Assembly: GCA_022496185.1 (NCBI GenBank)
Contig: WTXG01000104.1
Location: 1-64,000 of the forward strand
Reading direction: 5' to 3'
Length of the DNA stretch: 64,000 nucleotides
Source: Multifurca ochricompacta
Lineage: Eukaryota; Basidiomycota; Agaricomycetes; Russulales; Russulaceae
In this document: positions 21,037 to 33,191 of the stretch, in pieces
How positions within the stretch are numbered: position 1 is the first letter of the stretch
Layout: every line of letters begins with the position of its first letter
Position numbers and translations under genes: made by a program
Notes under the pieces: model-generated
Databases searched by the model: none
What the model was told of the DNA's origin: nothing
The model's input: only the letters and a program-made list of their open reading frames with translations

Positions 21037-23880
21037 TCATTTCAGCATAAGTCCAAGTCCTTTAGCCATGGTTTCTAACAATGCTCTTGGTAGAGACTTA
21101 GTGAAGCCATCTGCCAGCATCTCACCTGTAGGGGTACGCACTAATTCAATTATGTGCTTTTCAATGTACCCCCTAATGGCATGGTACTTAATTGGAATAT
21201 GCTTTGACCGCCTTCCTGTGACTGGGTTTAATGCCAAATCCATGGCACCCTTATTGTCACAATGGAGTAGTATAGGGGAGGATACCTCAAACCCTAATTC
21301 CTCCATAAAAGTCCTATACCACACTGCCTGATTTGCAGCCTCAGAGAGGCTCATATACTCGGCTTCAGTGGTGGACTGTGCTACTGTTTTTTGCTTTCTG
21401 GAACACCATGAAATGGCACCATTTGCCAAGAAAAACACGTAGCCTGAGGTAGAGTGGCAGTCCTCTTGATCTCCCCATGAGGAATCTGCATAGCCATGAA
21501 GGCCACTCTCCCCATTCCCTCCAGAATACCGCAACTTGCAGTCCTTTGTACTATTTAGATATTTTAGGACATATTTTGCAAGTCGCATATGATCTTGAGA
21601 GGGGTTGGAAGCGTATTGACTAAGGCGCGCCACAGCAAAACTGATGTCGGGTCTGCTTCCAATCTGCACCCATAGCAGAGACCCCATCAACTGTTGGTAC
21701 TTCTTTATTTCAGAAGTAGATGCCTGGCCATCAAACTTGACCAGATGTACATCAGCGCCAGAGGGAAGAGGAGTATATACTCAGTTGGAATCCCTCATCC
21801 CAAACTTCTCAATAATAGATAAAACGTAGGCTGCTTGGTCAATCTCCATCGTCTTATTAGGACGATCCCTGGTGATATTAACTCCAAGGTATGACTGGAT
21901 TTCTCCCAAGTCAGTCATCTCATATCGATTAGATAGAGCTGACTTCAGCCACGTTATTCTATCATTTGAAGATCCAAGTATAGTAATGTCATCTACATAG
22001 AGAATGACATAAAGTGAATCACCCTCCTCCTTTTGATGATACACATATACTCCTGCATCAGAGTATGTCCGAGTAAAGCCCAGTTCATTGAGAACTGCAT
22101 GGAATTGTAAATTCCATGCTCGGGATGCTTGTTTGAGGCCATATAATGCTTTTTGTAGCCTACAAACTTTGGACTCTTGACCAGTAACGATGAAACCAAC
22201 TGGTTGCTCCATATATATTTCTTCATCCAGATCGCCATGTAGGAATGCTGATTTGACATCCATCTGGTGGATTTCCCAATCTTCTAGCGTAGCTAATGCT
22301 AGTAGTAGTCTCAATGACTCAAATCTGGCGACTGGAGAGAATGTTTCGTCGAAGTCCACTCCTTCTACTTGAGTGAATCCTTTTGCCACGAGCCTAGCAC
22401 GAAACCGTCCATCTGGTTTCAGCTTAAAAACCCATTTTGATTTTACCGCCTTTCTTCCTTTAGGAAGATCCTCAAGGCGCCACACATTAAGTTTATCTAA
22501 GGCATCAATTTCATATTGACATGCCTCAAGCCATTCATTGGCATTATCAGACTGCATCACCTCCTGAAAAGTCAGGGGATCTCTATAGGAGACTCCTGCG
22601 GCATATAATAACTCCATGTGCCCAAGTCTGGAAGAACCTTGCACAAACTCTGCATTATCCTCATTGTAGAAGCGAGGATTCATGCGGCGTGAACGTCTAG
22701 GACGGGCAGTATCAAGATCTAAATCTTCCTGCACAGCCTGGTCACGTTGCTGAGATCGTGGACTTTCCCTAGTAAATACTGGTTGGGAAATTTTGCCACC
22801 AGTCTTTTTCTTAGACTGTCTCTTTGCACGAGTTCTCTGGGGAGTTCAGATGGTTCCATGATCTGGGATGGAGGCGTCTGATAGATGGTTATATCATGTG
22901 TTTCATTTTCGGGTGTGGTAGGCTCAGGATTTATTGAGGAGGCTCCACTACCTCCTGTTCCTCAACCTCGGCGTCCTTGTCTTCAGGAGCCTGAGGAACC
23001 GTGGCTATTACTGGTTGAGGCTGGACAGGCCTCTCAACTTCCAACACAAAAGGCGTAACCTTTTCCTTTTGTTTTCCCTTGTGTCCTTGGCAAGGTTGGA
23101 TGGGAAGGATCCTTCATCAAATGTCACATCTCTCGACAATACAAGGATTGAGTATGCATATCCCAAAGGAGATATCCTTTTGAGTGGGGTGCATACCCGA
23201 CAAAGACTGTCTCCCTGGCTTTATGATCCAGTTTGCGTCTTTTATCCTGTGGGACAGTGTAATAGGCTAAGCAGCCAAAATTCTAAAGTATGAACATCTG
23301 GAATGTCCCCATCCAGAAGTTCAAGCGGTGTCCTCCACTTATTAGAGGGATGGGCGTTCTATTGTATATGTGACAGGCTGTTCGCACTGCACATTCCCAG
23401 AAACCAAGGGAAAGACCAGCATGATGCAGCATACTGGTGGCCTTTTCCATGATGGTTCTGTTGAACCTTTCAGCCCTTCCGTTCTGTTGTGGGGAATATG
23501 GCATTGTCAATTTATGCTCTATGCCAGCCTGCTCAAGTATTGACTTCAGCTCCCTATTAACAAATTCGCCACCTCGGTCTGTGTGTAAGGTCTTTATTTT
23601 CTTGTCTGTTTTATTTTCCAAGAATGCCTTAATGTTACAGAAGACGAGTAAAATCACTTTTGCTTTCATAGCAACAACTAGGCAGTTCTGCTAAAGTCGT
23701 CTATGAAAGTGGCGAAGTATAGGTTCCCTTGATTGAAGTACATTGTAAGGACCAACTAGGTCACTATGAATGACTTCCAAGGGTGCTGAAGCTCTCTTTT
23801 GAGAGGGAGGGAATGGAAGACGGTGTGATTTTCCCATTTCACAGCCATAACACGGCTTGTCTTCCACTTGGCTATTATCT
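21037..23880 (-). pseudogene. Copia-2 pol: integrase, RT, RNase H
   Basis: Integrase is in pieces at 23880-23283 (HTDRGGEF, PYSPQQNGRAERFNRT). RT is at 22734-21781 (HQMDVKSAFLHGDLDEE, LYVDDITILG) and RNase H at 21690-21037 (GLHGYADSSWGDQ, STTEAEYMSLSEA), ending GEMLADGFTKSLPRALL with its natural stop at 21037. The break between the last two ORFs near 21781 is a nonsense change. A linker of about 600 bases at 23280-22735 is frame-shifted several times. The domain order is that of copia-1. Confidence 0.9.
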
Positions 23881-23929
23881 ATACTAAGACCTTTTACAGC
23901 CTTAGGAGCATGTCTTTGAGGGCCTCTTT

Positions 23930-25350
23930 TGACATATGACCCATGCGCAAATGCCAGGTATCAAGGCTACTTGATGCAGATTTGTGGGAAGCAGTATTTA
24001 ATTCTGCATAGTTTTCCCAAAGACCCAATAGAGTCCCATAGCCTTGACACCTTCCGCTATAATTGCATTATTGTACTTTATTTTGACCTCAGATGGAGAA
24101 AATTCCACTGAGCCGCCTTTGTCTGTGATGCAGCTTGTCGACAGTATTCTTTCACTGCCAGGCATATAAAAGACATTATTTAACTCTAACTCATAATTAT
24201 TCGAGTTTTGAGATAACTTTGCCTGTTCCTTCGACTTGGACTACGGAGCCATCACCAATTGTCACCGAGTGCCCTTGTGGGGAATACTCAGAGAAATCAT
24301 CTAAGTATGGTGTAAATGGGTGGTGGCTCCACTGTCCATCATCCAAGGGTTGCTGCCATCATCGACTTCTTGCGTATGTTCGGTCATCATATAAAGTGAA
24401 ATGCGAGGTGTCTCATGCACCTCCTGTATTCTGCCCTACCATTAACTATGGTAGCTACTTGTGTGGAGTTATTATGTACACTGGGGCCTTGCCCCTTCCT
24501 CTTGTTGCCCTTTTTGCCTGCATCAGCATTGGCTCTGTCCTGTTTCCTTTGCCGACATTCATTAGCCTTGTGGCCCGGCTTCTGGCAATAGAAGCAGGTG
24601 ACATCATTGGACGATGATGCACCTGCAGGAGGTGGCGTGAAAGTTACTTGTTTTTTATTTTTATTTTTGTTGACATGGGCTGCCTTGTTAAGGGCAGCCC
24701 CAACACCACTTCCTGCGGGGCCGGCTAGTCGGCTTTCCTCATTTAGGAACCTTTGTACAAGGTCCTGAGGGGAAAGGCGGTCAGGAGGACCTGACGCCAG
24801 GATTGAGCCAGCAATGGCTGAGTAGGATGGAGGTAGGGATTGGAGCAAATAAAGCTCATCTGGAGATCAGAGATCTCCATCCCATTTTCCTTGAGGTACT
24901 CCTCACATCCAACACACGCTGCAACTGGGGTCTGAATTGTTTCCTCTTCCAAGCGAAGGAGGATACAGAACACCACAAGTTGTAGGTGGCCATGCTACCT
25001 ACTGAGCCATAGAGCGATTCCAAACGCTCATATTGGCATTGACAGACGGATAAGTTCTGTCAGAGGCAATTTGGGAGTATGTTTCTGGTGATGTGACCAT
25101 CACCAGAACTCCCATGAGGACTTCCTCCACCCTGTTCCATTCCTGGTACATGGGCTCAGACCAAAGCGCAAAGCTTGGCATACTCGTCATCCTTTTCTCC
25201 ATCCTCTGGCTTGGGGCATTAGGAATTCAGGGGCATCATGCGTGATGTGCCTCTTCATCCATTGATCCTCAGCAGGGCAGTGAAAGACACCGACCACTGC
25301 TGCCAGTTGGAGCCATCAAGTTTATCGAACTTGAAAGTGGGGGGAAGACG
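23930..25350 (-). pseudogene. Copia-2 gag and protease remnants
   Basis: The piece 24848-24387 carries the end of gag (PPSYSAIAGSILASG, a phrase shared by copia gags) and the knuckle CFYCQKPGHKANEC. Gag upstream (25350-24850) and the protease (24390-23930) exist only as frame-shifted fragments alignable to copia-1. The ATG equivalent to copia-1 gag lies near 25350. Confidence 0.75.
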
Positions 25351-25359
25351 ATGGAAGAC

Positions 25360-26281
25360 ATTGAGATGATTTAAAAAGGTTGATCCTGGTTCCAAGGAGC
25401 AGTTAGAACCAGTTGTCCAGGTCTCATTTAAGAGGGCCCGTCCAATCTGTGGCGCTATGCTTCAGAACTTAAAAAGTCCTGCCTCTGATGTGCGACTTCT
25501 AAGTAGTATAGTAGGCTGTCTAACCCCATTCTACAACAGATCCCAAGCCACATCAGGCGGATACTGTGTAAATAGAAGGGGAGTCATGTCATGGAGGAGC
25601 CAACCGCAAGTTCCACTAGAGACAAAGGGTATAGAGCCCTTCCTCTAGTGCTGGTGGTGGAGTCCATGATTAAGCCCTAGATGATTGGGGCCATGACTAT
25701 AGTAGACTATTAGGTTTCCTCTAGTTGGGGCGGACCCCCAATGAAAGCAGCGGGTACTTCTGCCTAGAGACAAAACCCTCTAGCTACTGTGTAAATACTA
25801 TAGTAGTTCAAGCCTACTTGTATCGAGCCCAAGCGTCATGGGAGTGACTACCCATGCCTTGTTCTAGACCCTAAACTCTACCGCAGGTCGCTAAACCTGG
25901 CTTACGGATCGAGCCAAGCATTGACTGAACCTATAGCCTCAAGCCTTCTGGGCAGTGGCCTACTAAGTCTATGGATGGGACGAAAACCCAGCTACAACTA
26001 TGAATACTATTTACTTAGAGCGCACATGAGGAACTCAAGGTGTTTCACCCGCTTAGGGTCCCTCATCACCTCTTGCAAGAATCCCCTGAGGGACTAGCCA
26101 AACAGATCAAGGTGGGCACATAAAGCGCACCACCTTGTGGACAGTTAAGGGCAAGGGAAAAGAAATCGAAGCTCACTGTGACGTGATTGGGAAGAAAAGT
26201 CTTGAAGCAGTGAGCTTGAAGAAAGGTTGGACTGATCAAAGAAGAATGACAGATCAGTAAAGCGTGCCAGGGCCCATAACC
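25360..26281 (-). other. Copia-2 5' leader
   Basis: Non-coding leader of about 920 bases, closely similar to copia-1 15339-16266 with few indels. It contains no supported ORF. The tRNA-Met anticodon-arm match lies at its LTR end. Confidence 0.6.
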
Positions 26282-26778
26282 TGTGAAACAGGCATGTGCG
26301 CAGCATACTGACTGTAGTGTTAGCGGGTTAGGCTAGAAAGACAAGTTACTTCAGAGGTAGAAGAAACTCTATTATACTATACTACACACCTAGAAAGACA
26401 AGTTCTATATACAGAGTTAGTCTAAGGTAGTGATGATAGTAGAGAGGACGACTTACACTTCAGAGGTAGAAGAAACTCTGAAGTGTAAGAGACGAAACAG
26501 ACACCCTTATATACTCTTCAAGGGATGGTCTGTGCACTGGGAATAAGTCCACAAGTGCCGGACAAAGTCCAAACAACAAACATGAGGGAGAAAGGCCATT
26601 GGCCACTACAGAAATCACATGTTACATGGTGCATCAGTCAGCTACTGCGGAATGTGAGAAAGAAAGTAATAATGATAATGTAAATAGTCCGAAACTCCGG
26701 AATCTAATCTAATCTACAAAGTAGCTAATCTAATCACCTGATGCCTGAAGCATCACCGAACATCTTCTGTGTTCAACA
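26282..26778 (-). repeat. Copia-2 5' LTR
   Basis: 497 bases. Its inner edge touches gcgtgccagggcccataacc (26262-26281), the initiator tRNA-Met anticodon-arm sequence used as primer site. The aattg duplication follows. Confidence 0.94.
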
Positions 26779-27699
26779 AATTGCTCCACAGCAAAATGAT
26801 GGTTTGCTCAGCTTGAGTTGCATTTGTTTTTGAACAAATATGCAGCTACCATTCTGGATGAGCAGAGCTGCATAGCATATGTATTGGCATTGATGAGAGG
26901 ACCGAAAGTCAATCGATGGGTCAAAGAGCAGACCAATTGGCTAGTCGACATCGCTCAAATAGAATTAGAGTTCAACGGCTGTGGGATGTCTTCCAACAAA
27001 CCTTCATTGCCACCTGGTCCGACGTAGCAGCTGGGCAAAGAGTGCTACAAGCGCTCAAGAAATTACAAATGAAAGATGGCAACATTGATGATTATATCGC
27101 AGAGTTCCGCGATCTAGCCATTCGGGCCGAGCTGCACCTGGATGATGCCAGTGTTCAACAGTACTTCTATCGCAGACTGCCCACTGGACTAGCTACCACA
27201 ATCCTGACTCAGGACCAGCCACAAACACTAGAGGAAGCCGCTGACTCAGCTAGATGACACCAAGCCAACTGGGTCTTTCTCCAAGGTATCATCAGCAAGA
27301 AAAAGAACACAGATCTGTCCCTGTGTGGAAACAAGTTCACCTTTTACAAGAAACGTGACCCTAATGCCATGGATGTGGACACCATAAAGAAGGCTGTCAC
27401 TGCCAAAGAAAAAGAACAGTACAAGAAGGAAGGACATTGCTTTGAATGCGGATGATGAGGTCACCTTGTCTGTGATTGCCCAAACAAAAAATCTAGGACC
27501 AGTGCAAACGTGCCAGCTTGGACCACCACTATCTTGGAGGTGCCACCCATGACCGCAGCAGTACCCACTGCACCCACAGGCCCCTCCCCAGCACTCACAG
27601 CACCCTCCGTCTCAGCGATCAGCATCCCCGCATTAGCAGCTGCACTAAAGACTATGACTGATGAACAATGACTGGAGTTACAAAATCAATTTAAAGGAG

Positions 27700-30600
27700 A
27701 TGAGGATTTTTATATCGCTTGAATGGTGCGGCCTTCATTCAAGCACTAGTATCACATCATGTATTCAGATCACCACTCAGAGCAATGAAAATACTTGTTC
27801 CTTTACATGGAGTGACAAAAGAGGCCCATATACAAGCACTTGTGGACAGTGGAGCCACAGAGAATTTCATCAGTTATTGAACAGTTATTAAAAACAGATT
27901 CCCAGTTAAACATCTGATGATTCCGAAACAACTACAAAATGCAGATGGGTCCCCCAATGCCACAAATAAAATTACCCAATGTGTTGATCTGTTAGTATCC
28001 ACAGACAACAAATGCCAATGACATTGCTTCTACATTGCATCCATTGGAACCAACAACATGATCTTAGGGTACCCTTGGTTTGCTGCAACAAATCCACAAA
28101 TCAATTGGCAGAATGGATGATTGAACCAACAGATCTTCCTCACTTTGCCAAGCGAAAAGATTCGACATCTCAACATCGCACAAGAACTTGCCATCAAGGC
28201 AAAAGACCAAACAGAGAAATCTTGGGATCAGCTAGTACCCCACGAATATCAGAGACATCACAAAGTCTTTAGCAACAAGGAAGCACAACATTTCCCAGCA
28301 CCACACCCTTGGGATCATCGAATCGAATTAAAATTGGACGCACCAGCTACTTTAGACTGTAAAATTTATCCACTTGGACCAGGAGAGCAAGATGCACTAA
28401 ACAAATTCCTGGAAGAACATTTACAGAAGGGTTACATTCAGGAATCGAAATCACCATATGCATCCCCTTTCTTCTTCATCAAAAAGAAAGATGGAAAACT
28501 CCAGCCTGTTCAAGATTATTGAAAATTAAATGATTGGATGATCCGCAATACATATCCCCTTCCACTAATTCCAGAGTTGATAGATTGTGTTTGTGGCAGT
28601 ACCTTGTTTACAAAAATGGACATATGCTGGGGTTACAACAATGTCCACATTGTCCCTGAGGATCACTGGAAAGCTGTGTTCAAAACCAACTGCGGCTTGT
28701 TTGAACCAAACGTGATGTTTTTTGGATTAACTAACTCTCTGGCGACCTTTCAAATGATGATGAACACAGAGTTCCAAGAAGAACTGGACAAATGTGACGC
28801 CTCTGGCAGGGCTTGGTTCACAGTCTATATGGACAACATTCTCATTCATACTGATCACGATTTGACCAACCATCATGCGAAAGTACACCACATTCTGGAC
28901 AAACTCAATCAGCTAGATCTCTATCTTAAACTGGAAAAGTGCTTGTTTGAACAAACATGTATAGAATATCTAGGACTCATTCTAGAAGTGAACCAAGTAC
29001 ATATGGACCCCATAAAGGTAGAAGGCGTGGCTACGTGGAAGACACCTATGACAGTTAAAGAAGTTCAGTCATTTCTTGGGTTTTGTCAGTTTTATTGTCA
29101 ATTTATTCAAGGATTCAGCAAAATCACGGCACCACTAAATGCCTTAACAAGTGCAAAAAAACCATGGCAGTGGATAACTGAAGAACAAGATGCCTTTGAT
29201 ACCCTAAAACAGCATGTGACATTGCAACCTGTACTGGCTCAACCTGATTTTGAGAAACCCTTTTGTCACGGCTCTACTTTATTTTTCCTTTTCTTTTCTC
29301 CCTTTTGGATCACATGACTGTGGGAAGATTACCCAGCAGTCTCAACATGTGATCATGGGAATGTAGTCGTGACATGGATCATGTGACCGAGTCACATGTA
29401 ATAGTCACATGCTGCTTAGTCAGCACAAGAGCCACTCAACAATAACAAGTCGACTTTCTATTGTGTTTACCACAATAGGCAAGGCCCCACAGCCTAGACG
29501 GTTCTAGACCAAGTGGAGCTGTTATCAAGATAAGAGGAGTCCAGCCTAGAAGGTTCTAGGTAAGTGGAGCTCTAGATAAGGGCCCAGGTTGGGCCATGGC
29601 CAATTTTAGCACAGAATCATATGTATCAGTAGATAGATGTGTTCCAGACCAAAGGGCTAGACTACATATCAGTTATCTACTCCACAGTGATGTCATTATG
29701 ACATCACACTGTGGAGCATGATCAGTCAGCAGAGTAAAGCAGCTTACGAATCACAAAGATAAGGCTCAGTCAGCAATACAGCTGACTGATACTTGATGAT
29801 TCTTGCTTACACTTACCGCTTACCTCGTTACACTGAGAAATGTATATAAGACCCCCTGTAACAGCCTGTAGCCCCCATCTTGTCCTCTTGGGGCTGCAGG
29901 TGAGTAACTGTCTACACGAGTTCGATACATAGTGCTAATGGCATACTGCCTCCCTGTGTGACTCAATCCTTTGGATCTTGTCCTCTTGGGGCTGCAGTTT
30001 CTTCCAGTTTCAGAATGCCATCATCGTGGTTGCAAAACCACAGTGGGTGACACAGTTCCTGGTCATTACTTGACGTGTGACGTTTGCCTCCACGGTACGC
30101 CCAACGACAAAGGTCACTTTTACCTTTGCCCTTTTTGTTTCTAAGTGTACACGGAGCTTCACCCGTTACACCTTTATTGTAGACACAGATGCATCCGGCT
30201 ATGCACTCGGTGCTACACTTAGTCAACAAGATTCCGACGAATGCCTTCACCCAATTGCCTACCTATCGAAAACATTAGATGCAACACAAAGAAACTGGGA
30301 TATTTACAATCGCAAGCTATTTGTGGTTGTTGTTGCGCTCCGCTAATGGTGACAATATCTCATGGGTGCCAGGCATAAGGTTCAGATCTGCACAGATCAT
30401 AATAACCTTCAATACTTCAAAGAACCACAGAAATTGAATTGCAGACAAGCTCGCTGGTTACAAGAGCTTGCAGATTTTGACTTTTCACTAGAGCACATTC
30501 CAGGAAAATTACACACTATTGCAGATATGTTGTCCCGTCGACCGGATGCTGACCATGGTGAGAATGACAACCAAGAAACCATCATTCTCCCAGAAGAGTT

Positions 30601-31849
30601 ATTTGTTAAAGCAATATCTGACAACAGACTCCCATTCCCCCAGACGCTTCCTGAATGCCATGAGATTCTCCAGCGATATCATGATCATTAGTTAGCCAGA
30701 CACCCAGGCATTGACAAAACGGTATGAAGAATCCAACAAGAGTATGAAGGGTTGGATCTAAAACTGTTTGTACACAACTACATACGTGGATGTGCCAAGT
30801 GCCAGGAGAATAAACCCCAACTGATGAGAAAGGTGCCATCATATCCATTGGATGTACCAGCTACTGCCGGTCCATTCCAATATGTAGCAATGGACCTCAT
30901 TACGGATCTTCCATCATCAGGATGATACGACACTGTTCTCACAGTTGTCAACCAGGGATGTATGAAATCAGCAAAATTCATACCATGCTCTAAAGATATT
31001 ACCAGTGAAGGCATTGCAACATTGTACTACAGACATCTATTCCCATCCTTTGGCATCCCAAAGTGTATTATCTCAGACTGCAACCCCTGTTTCACATCCC
31101 ACTTTGTTCATGCACTCACTGACGTTCTGCAAATCCAACAAAATTTATCTATGGCCTTTCACCCTCAAACTGATGGATCTAGTGAGCGGATGAACCTCTG
31201 GCTAGAACAATACTTACATCTATGGCTAGGTGATGATCAACACAAATGGCCAGAATACCTCCCTTTAGCTGAGTATGTCCATAACACTTGGCCACACATC
31301 CCCCAAGTCAACAAACAGTTACAGAACTTACAAATCACGCGCTCTCACACAGAACGCGCATTTCAAACATCTGCTTCAGTTCCACCACCCAACCCCGACT
31401 TCGTCGTTGGCATGCAAGTATGGCTTGAGGGAAAACATTTAAAAACATACTTCCCCTCGACCAAGCTCGCTCCTCGGTGTTATGGCCCTTTTACAATTGC
31501 CGCACAAATATCTCCTCTTGCTTTTCATTTGTCTTTGCCCACTCACATGCACATTCACAATGTATTCCATGCTAACCTCTTATCTCCTTATTGTGAAACG
31601 CTGGCTCATGGCCCCAATTATTTATGTCCCCCACCTGACCTTATCAATGAAGAAGAACAATATGAAGTTGCCACTATCTTAGCTCACCAATTCTTTGGAC
31701 ATCAGAAGAAGCTTCAATATCTGGTCAGCTGGGTTGGTTATCCAACCAGTGAAAACTCTTGGGTAGATAAGGACGACTGTCATGCTCCAGACCTTCTCAC
31801 ACATTACCATTCTTCTTTATCTAGGTGCCAGGGTCATTGCCTCCCTTAA
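27700..31849 (+). pseudogene. Gypsy-3 pol: protease, RT, RNase H, integrase, chromodomain
   Basis: Protease LVDSGATENFIS lies at 27836-27871. RT runs 28121-29263 ([21 protein letters not shown]), but the active site is VYMDNILIHT: the second catalytic Asp is Asn. The solo LTR at 29264-30170 interrupts RNase H; joining at ccttt restores EKPF-IVDTDASGYALG. RNase H then has NRKLF where an Asp-Arg-Glu is normal. Integrase (30690-31300) keeps IISD and TDGSSER but has VVNQG where the first Asp is expected. The chromodomain (YEVATIL, YLVSWVGYP, NSW, 31650-31790) closes the ORF at TAA 31847-31849. Most of the lost residues are explained by CpG transitions. No activity is expected. Confidence 0.9.
29264..30170 (+). 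repeat. Solo LTR D inside gypsy-3 RNase H
   Basis: 907 bases, TGTCACGGCT to CCCGTTACA, flanked by ccttt (29259-29263 and 30171-30175). TATATAAG is at 29843-29850. Two copies of atcttgtcctcttggggctg follow at 29877 and 29975. No internal element sequence remains, so the full element was lost by LTR-LTR recombination. The pol frame is restored exactly by removing it. Confidence 0.9.
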
Positions 31850-31859
31850 GGGGGGGTGA
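31848..31859 (+). promoter_or_regulatory. Second polypurine tract after gypsy-3 pol
   Basis: aagggggggtga directly follows the pol stop and has the form of the element's terminal polypurine tract (cagaggggtga at 33181). It could be a central tract, or a relic of the former 3' end before ORF3 was gained. Its function is inferred from sequence only. Confidence 0.35.
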
Positions 31860-31872
31860 TTTTTGTTGATTT

Positions 31873-33153
31873 TTGCATTTTTCATCGAATTTTCGTGTTT
31901 TCTTCTCTACTGCAATCCCACAAGCCATTTCAGCTCTGGCCTGTATTAAGAACACCACTCGCCTCTCTGCCCCACGCCGATCTCTCAAGCCTACCCCAAG
32001 AATGACAATGTCCTGCCCCGCTTTGACCTCCCAGACCGATACCTCCCAAATTGACACCCCACCTGTTCCTATCATCGACATCACATTTTTGGACCAAACC
32101 ATTGCAGCTGCCAGTGATGCAGCAAACCTAGGTGCTCTTATTTGACCTGCTGACACTCCCACCCTTCCTCCCACTCCAGAACCAAGTTCCATTGCTTCCA
32201 CTCCTCCCTCTCACTTCTCGTTCACTATGACTGCTGACCCAACCACAAATATGACTCAGGCAATCTCTCTGGCAGCTCAGGACCAGTCTATAGACCCAGA
32301 ACTTTGTGCTAGAGTGCTAAACTTGTTATGGGAGGCCAGATCCCGCCTAGCCACTATTCCCACTGTTCCCACTGACCCCAATATCATTTATCAGCCCAGT
32401 ACACCAGAACCTGGCCAAGTCCTTGGAGAAGGCATTGTACGACAAACACAACAGGAGGTGGAGGACAACAGAGAGAGCGCCGATAGGTACGATCCTCCGC
32501 CCCTTCCCTTTATGCACAACCATGAGCATTTGCATCATTACTTTGACCATTGTATCTCAGACAACACAGGACATGTCAATGTTGCCTGCTGGCTTGCTTA
32601 TGAATATCATTGCTCTGATCCATGCATTGCCTTCATGATGGGGGCCCACCAGCCTATTTACTACATTCCTCTTCACGCATCTCCTCACCCTCATTTTGAC
32701 CGAGGACCTAATCCCAGACTCACCAGCCTTCAACAGCAGTTATTTGATGCTGACCAGTCCTTTACTGTGATTGTCAATGGTGCCCTGGATGACATGGACG
32801 ACCCAGGAGCGTGGGCAGAAGTATCTTGCTATTGTCTCTCTACTCAGAGACTGGATGAGGCTCATCATAATCTGGCCCACTGGAGACGACAAGCTGAATG
32901 GGCTAACCAAGACATTCAGCTCGCTGTACACTCTATGTCTCATGCTGACATCTATCATCAACTCTACCCACATCTCACCTATGCATATTCCAACAATCCC
33001 CACATGACACCCAAAGCTGCCTCCCACTTTGCACCCCACCCAGAGCTACATGCCATCCTCCAGGCTGGAGGCATAGGAAGCTCTCACCTACCTCGCCATC
33101 GTCACCTGCGCATTGCTCCACCTCGCATCATTGATCTCACTGGTGAGGACTAA
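31873..33153 (+). pseudogene. Gypsy-3 ORF3: distant relative of the gypsy-1 third ORF
   Basis: One frame from 31873 to the TAA at 33151-33153, broken once by TGA at 32143-32145 (CGA would restore it). A plausible ATG is at 32001 (MTMSCPALTS). It has a Ser/Thr/Pro-rich N-terminus, a His/Tyr-rich middle (HYFDHCISDNTGHVNVACW, PIYYIPLHASP) and a helical part (LDDMDDPGAWAEV, LDEAHHNLAHWRRQAEW) that can be laid against the matching stretch of gypsy-1 ORF3. It lacks the zinc knuckles. It ends RIIDLTGED, the form of a SUMO-interacting motif, and has a similar PIIDITFLD near the N-terminus. No signal peptide or membrane segment. Function unknown. Confidence 0.65.
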
Positions 33154-33191
33154 AGGTACTTGGGGCAAGCACCACCATAACAGAGGGGTGA

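Larger units (their letters stand above)
20278..26778 (-). mobile_element. Copia-2: Ty1/copia element inside gypsy-3 gag
   Basis: A 6.5-kb minus-strand element with LTRs of 503 and 497 bases and the duplication aattg (20273-20277, 26779-26783). It belongs to the same family as copia-1 (same LTR hairpin, leader and proteins), with moderately diverged sequence. It has more frameshifts than copia-1, and its pol is in at least four pieces. Removing it restores the gypsy-3 gag frame (EGN-C). Confidence 0.94.
19655..27660 (+). pseudogene. Gypsy-3 gag, interrupted by copia-2
   Basis: Gag is open from ATG 19655 (MSLAPTPDTTTSIRF). It has an N-terminal domain with spaced aromatics (EQDIPFRGYWVPYR) that recalls gypsy-1, then a Gly/Pro-rich linker (20130-20210), and stops at the copia-2 insertion inside aattg. 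It resumes at 26779 with the capsid part (FLNKYAATILDEQSC, then a frame change near 26930 to TWSDVAAGQRVLQAL and DDYIAEFRDLAIRAEL). The nucleocapsid knuckle CFEC..GHLVCDC is at 27439-27481, with two TGA codons inside. In-frame TGA also occurs at 19847, 20057, 26800 and 27255, mostly in contexts where CGA would give Arg. Confidence 0.8.
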
